Shown: piece after piece, positions 61,019 to 64,000 of the stretch
Numbering within the stretch: position 1 is the first letter of the stretch
How the letters are laid out: every line of letters starts with the position of its first letter
From: Nitrospinae bacterium bin107
GTDB lineage: Bacteria; UBA8248
Assembly (NCBI GenBank): GCA_002238965.1
Contig: MPNJ01000006.1
Coordinates: forward strand, 183,651 to 247,650
Reading direction: 5' to 3'
DNA: 64,000 bases
Notes under the pieces: model-generated
Seen by the model: only the letters and a program-made list of their open reading frames with translations
Database searches by the model: none
Told to the model about the DNA's origin: nothing
Position numbers and translations under genes: made by a program

Positions 61019-61441
61019 TTGAGCCTGAATGTCGCAGGCGTCCTGGAGACGTGCATCTACGCTGATGATCTCGAAGCGGCGGAGGCGTTCTACCGCTCCG
61101 TTTTGGGCCTCGAAGCCTTTCAGAAAGCGCCCGGACGCCACGTTTTCTTTTACTGCGGGCCGCATGCCGTCTTCCTCGTCTTCAACCCCGAAGCGACCGC
61201 CCGTCCCGACATGAAGCTCGGCGTGCCGACGCACGGCGCGGCGGGGCCGGGGCACGTGACGTTCTCCATACGCGAGGCCGAGTTGCCCTCCTGGCGGGAG
61301 CGGCTGGCTGCGCGGGATGTGGCTATCGAAAAGGAAGTCGACTGGCCCGGCGGCGGGCGCTCCATCTATTTCAGGGACCCGGCGGGGAACAGTGTGGAAC
61401 TCGCATCTCCCCGCATCTGGCGGCTTCCAGAGCAATACTAA
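61019..61441 (+). CDS. VOC-superfamily (glyoxalase-like) protein
   Basis: A 140-residue VOC protein: GVLETCIYADDLEAAEAFYRS, LGLEAF, HVFFYCGPHAVFLVF, GPGHVTFSIREAEL (second-module His) and FRDPAGNSVELAS with the final Glu ligand. The start is taken as TTG at 61019, one base after the hydratase stop, with GGAAGG 8 nt upstream inside the hydratase gene; longer in-frame extensions are antisense-like noise. Coupled with the hydratase, it may act on a CoA thioester such as an epimerase would (inference). Confidence 0.85.
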   Translation: MSLNVAGVLETCIYADDLEAAEAFYRSVLGLEAFQKAPGRHVFFYCGPHAVFLVFNPEATARPDMKLGVPTHGAAGPGHVTFSIREAELPSWRERLAARDVAIEKEVDWPGGGRSIYFRDPAGNSVELASPRIWRLPEQY

Positions 61442-62229
61442 ACCATAACTCATTGTAAATCCTTATGTTTTAATTTTATTCCGCCGATTTTATTTTCACT
61501 TATTTATCGAAAAACCCCGTGAATTTATCTGTATTTACCGTATTTTACAGAAATTCCGACTCGTCTCGATTCAGGGGCTCGCCGGGCGATACCCGAGCGA
61601 TGAGCGGGGGTTTTCGCGCCCGAACGATCCTGTCTTTTCCGACCGGGGAAGGAGGAACAGCGTTTGACGCGAGCGGGGGACGGGGGTTTGTCGTGACCGA
61701 GGGGTGAGCGATTGCGGTTTGCGGAGCGAGGGACGGAAGATCGCGCCGCTGACGCCGAATCGCACATTCCATTTTCTCTCCTCCCCGGGTCGATGAGAAC
61801 GCCTTTCCCCTTGCGGGGGATTCTGGATCATTCCAACGAAAACCCCTGACCGCAATTGCGGGGAAATGCGCGGCACGGCCCTGCCGTGCAGGAAGGCCGG
61901 AGGATCCCGCCGGACATATTGCGCATATTGTTATATATACATGCTATATCACCTGTTATTTACTAATATAATACTAAAATATATTGATTCCTTCGCACCG
62001 CCTGTCGTAATCTAATCGTATATTCAATTTTGTTTGCGTCCATATCACGCCCGATTTTGATCGGGAAACAAAACAAAGCATCTCGTCCACGCCTCGATGA
62101 GGCCGGCTGTCTGCGAGAACGAACGCCCCGGCGCGCTTCCCGGCGCGGACGGACTGAGACACGAGGTCAATCCCGACCGAAGAGGGAGGGATTGCATGAG
62201 AGAAAAATCTACACACCGGAGGACCTGCG
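61442..62229. other. AT-rich non-coding gap
   Basis: This 788-bp gap has no convincing gene. Its ends (61442-61520 and 61920-62040) are strongly AT-rich; its middle is G-rich. It holds copy 2 of the dispersed AT-rich sequence (61514-61555). The last part must carry the promoter of the Cache-autotransporter gene, but no box is clear. Confidence 0.6.
61514..61555. repeat. Dispersed AT-rich 42-bp sequence, copy 2
   Basis: Near-match to 3485-3526, starting ACCCCGTGAATTTATC and ending ACAGAAATT. Confidence 0.6.
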
Positions 62230-64000
62230 ATGAATTTTCCAAGACGAATGCTTTTAGCGGTATGTATTCTTGCTCTGATCGGTATCGTTTCCGCCGCGCC
62301 CGCCGCCTTCGCGCAGGAGTGCCCGCGCGGACCCGGCGTCCCGGAATTGCCGACCCCGAGCGTGACGGCCGCCGAAGCGGTTGCGGACCCCTCCAAACTG
62401 AAGGACTTCGCCCTGGCGGCGTTAAGCGCCACGACGGCTCCCTCAAGGAACATCGATGAGGCGTCGTACATCGCATGCCTGTTCAGGCTCAGAGGGGGGC
62501 CTTTCTTTTCCGGCTCCACCTATACCGTCACCCTGACGCTCGACGGCAGGGTGTGGATCAACACGAACGACATGTCGACGGGAGGCCGACCGCTCAACCC
62601 CGCGATTTATGGAGCGATCCTCCACGGGCTGGGAATCGATGTCACCAGCCCGGCCGCCATACAAGCCGGTCTGGGGAGCGTGGCCGCAACGGGAACCTTC
62701 CCGAACCCGGAAGGCGGCGCATTCAATGCAGGTCCATTCGGCTTTCCGGGCGCATCCGGCTACGCCGTCGGATACATCGCCCCCCTTACCCGGGCTCCAT
62801 CCATCCTGCTGGTCGGCTTCGATATCCGGCAATCTCACCTGGAGCCGGAAGCCATCGACTCCGGCACGCCATCCATAACGGCCGCTGATGTCACCGACCG
62901 CGCAACCTTGAAGCAATTCGTCGATGAAGCAGCGGATTTCGTGAAGACCCTCTCCGGCAGTGGAGACATCTCCGCCGCCTCGAAAATAAGGGTCGCCTTC
63001 CGGGACCCGACCGGCCCCTGGAGGCACGGCCCCACCTATCTCTTCATCATGCAGCGCACCGGCTACACGCTCTTTCACGGCGCGTTCCCGGACAGGTTCG
63101 AACTTCAGATCCCCACGAATACCTTGAGGGACGAGCGCACCGGAGAGCTCATTCTGCCGCAAATCATCCAGACGGCGACGGCGGCGGGAGAGAGCGGCGA
63201 TTACGTGGAGTATTATTTCGACAATCCCGACGACCCCACCGACGACTTCAACACCCTCAAGGTGAGCTACGTGCGCGAGTACGCAGTGCGAGTCCCATTG
63301 CCGGATGGAAACTTTTACGAGGATAGGCTCATCATCGGCGCGGGCATCTATGGGGACGAGGGCGCGGTGTCCGAGAAGAGCGTGGCGGCGACAAGTGGCT
63401 GGCTGGCGCGCTTCGGCCGCGCGGTGGGAAGCCAGGCGGTGGACATGATTTCGGGCCGCCTGAACTCACCCGCGCCGGGCGGAGCGAAGATGACCCTCGG
63501 CGGCCAGACCGTGAAACTGGATGCGGATCCGGAGCGCTATCTGACGAAACAAGGCGCTGGCCTGGGCTTCGCCTCCCTCGCGCATCAAGGAATCGACCCC
63601 CGCAGCATCGCGCGGGCAAGAACTGCGAACCGGCTCAGCGGCGGGGAGGAGGATTCCACAGGCGCCTACCGCGAGATGACGATGAGCCAGCTTCTATCGG
63701 GCGCTTCGTTCCACCTGGCCTCGGCGAAGGGAGCCGCGGAGGCGGCGGGCAGCCAGTGGTCGATATGGGGCCGCGGCGCGAGTAGTTCGTTCGAGGGCGG
63801 CGGCGACGCCGCTATCGAGGGCGACGTGACGACGGCCATGCTGGGCGTGGACTACGAGAAGGGCAAGCTGCTTGCGGGCGTGGCGCTATCGCGTTCGAGC
63901 GGCGACGGCGGCTTCGAGAACGGGGGCCGCAGCGAGCTGGAAGCGACGCTCACGAGCGTGCATCCCTACTTCCGCTACGCGGCGAGCGAGCGGCTCTCGT
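62230..64000 (+). CDS. Cache-domain protein with C-terminal autotransporter-type beta-barrel (partial)
   Basis: The frame is open from the ATG at 62230 (GGAGGA upstream) to the window edge, 590 codons. A Sec signal peptide (MLLAVCILALIGIVSAAPAAFA) leads a region resembling small-molecule sensor Cache domains: FVDEAADFVKTL, FRDPTGPWRHGPTYLFIM, GYTLFHGAFPDRFEL, GDYVEYYFDNP, KVSYVREYAV and a closing IIGAGIYGDE. Then comes WLARFGRAVGSQAVDMISGR, the linker helix of type Va autotransporters, and strands of a beta-barrel (WSIWGRGASSSFEGG, AMLGVDYEKGKLLAGVALSR). The protein is probably anchored in the outer membrane with the sensor-like part on the surface or in the periplasm. The C-terminus lies outside the window. 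The Cache call rests on pattern, not search. Confidence 0.75.
   Translation, partial: MNFPRRMLLAVCILALIGIVSAAPAAFAQECPRGPGVPELPTPSVTAAEAVADPSKLKDFALAALSATTAPSRNIDEASYIACLFRLRGGPFFSGSTYTVTLTLDGRVWINTNDMSTGGRPLNPAIYGAILHGLGIDVTSPAAIQAGLGSVAATGTFPNPEGGAFNAGPFGFPGASGYAVGYIAPLTRAPSILLVGFDIRQSHLEPEAIDSGTPSITAADVTDRATLKQFVDEAADFVKTLSGSGDISAASKIRVAFRDPTGPWRHGPTYLFIMQRTGYTLFHGAFPDRFELQIPTNTLRDERTGELILPQIIQTATAAGESGDYVEYYFDNPDDPTDDFNTLKVSYVREYAVRVPLPDGNFYEDRLIIGAGIYGDEGAVSEKSVAATSGWLARFGRAVGSQAVDMISGRLNSPAPGGAKMTLGGQTVKLDADPERYLTKQGAGLGFASLAHQGIDPRSIARARTANRLSGGEEDSTGAYREMTMSQLLSGASFHLASAKGAAEAAGSQWSIWGRGASSSFEGGGDAAIEGDVTTAMLGVDYEKGKLLAGVALSRSSGDGGFENGGRSELEATLTSVHPYFRYAASERLS

Noticed and set aside
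61560..61960. Structured RNA in the G-rich middle of the non-coding gap
   Set aside because: Several short hairpins can be drawn, but no known RNA family motif or clear terminator was recognised.

Overview
The window looks like chromosomal DNA of a GC-rich, uncultivated Gram-negative bacterium of deltaproteobacterial or Tectomicrobia/Nitrospinota-like type. This placement is an inference from three things: an F-type ATPase cluster ordered b', b, delta, alpha, gamma, beta, epsilon with no a or c genes beside it, an in-frame UGA selenoprotein, and an abundance of catabolic families (LLM oxidoreductases, CaiB CoA-transferases, enoyl-CoA hydratases, VOC and FAH proteins, creatininase). No rRNA, tRNA or CRISPR array was seen.

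Layout. 1-2.6 kb: an AT-richer pair, an amino-acid permease with a USP tail (cut by the window edge) and an alpha/beta hydrolase, translationally coupled. 2.8-4.5 kb: a cysteine-dioxygenase-like enzyme and a GrdB-family selenoprotein with a UGA codon and a SECIS-like hairpin. 4.7-10.9 kb: an accessory, lower-GC block holding a 1276-residue protein that looks like a defence protein, a decayed HNH gene, a cytosine-methyltransferase/HNH fusion and Vsr. 10.9-20.9 kb: DoxX, TVP38, a methyltransferase, a cupin, an M20 peptidase, a VapBC/FitAB-type toxin-antitoxin pair, a HExxH metallopeptidase and two of three related alpha/beta hydrolases, with several palindromic or MITE-like elements between genes. 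21-26 kb: acyl-CoA genes (one enoyl-CoA hydratase broken by a 94-bp imperfect tandem duplication), a VOC protein and a creatininase. 26-30.7 kb: a complete sugar-type ABC importer. 31-35.4 kb: a VOC protein, a secreted HNH-like protein, Rieske and amidohydrolase genes (the latter frameshifted) and a CoA-transferase.

35.5-45.4 kb: an HMG-CoA-lyase-like enzyme, dipeptide-type ABC permeases, an FAH hydrolase, two tandem copies of a 2-oxo-acid dehydrogenase E1 alpha/beta pair, a carboxymuconolactone-decarboxylase-like protein and the third hydrolase paralogue. 45.5-51.5 kb: a roughly 2-kb tandem duplication gave two family-5 solute-binding proteins, leaving truncated gene ends at the internal junction; LLM oxidoreductase and M24-fold genes follow. 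52-58.3 kb: the ATPase operon. 58.6-64 kb: FAH, DUF1643, enoyl-CoA hydratase and VOC genes, an AT-rich non-coding gap, and a Cache-domain protein with an autotransporter-type beta-barrel that runs off the end.

Together the genes suggest a scavenging heterotroph importing peptides, sugars or similar compounds and breaking down acyl-CoA, oxo-acid and ring-derived intermediates. The strongest leads for new biology are the 1276-residue protein with its modification/restriction neighbours, the selenoprotein, the Cache-autotransporter and the duplication scars.
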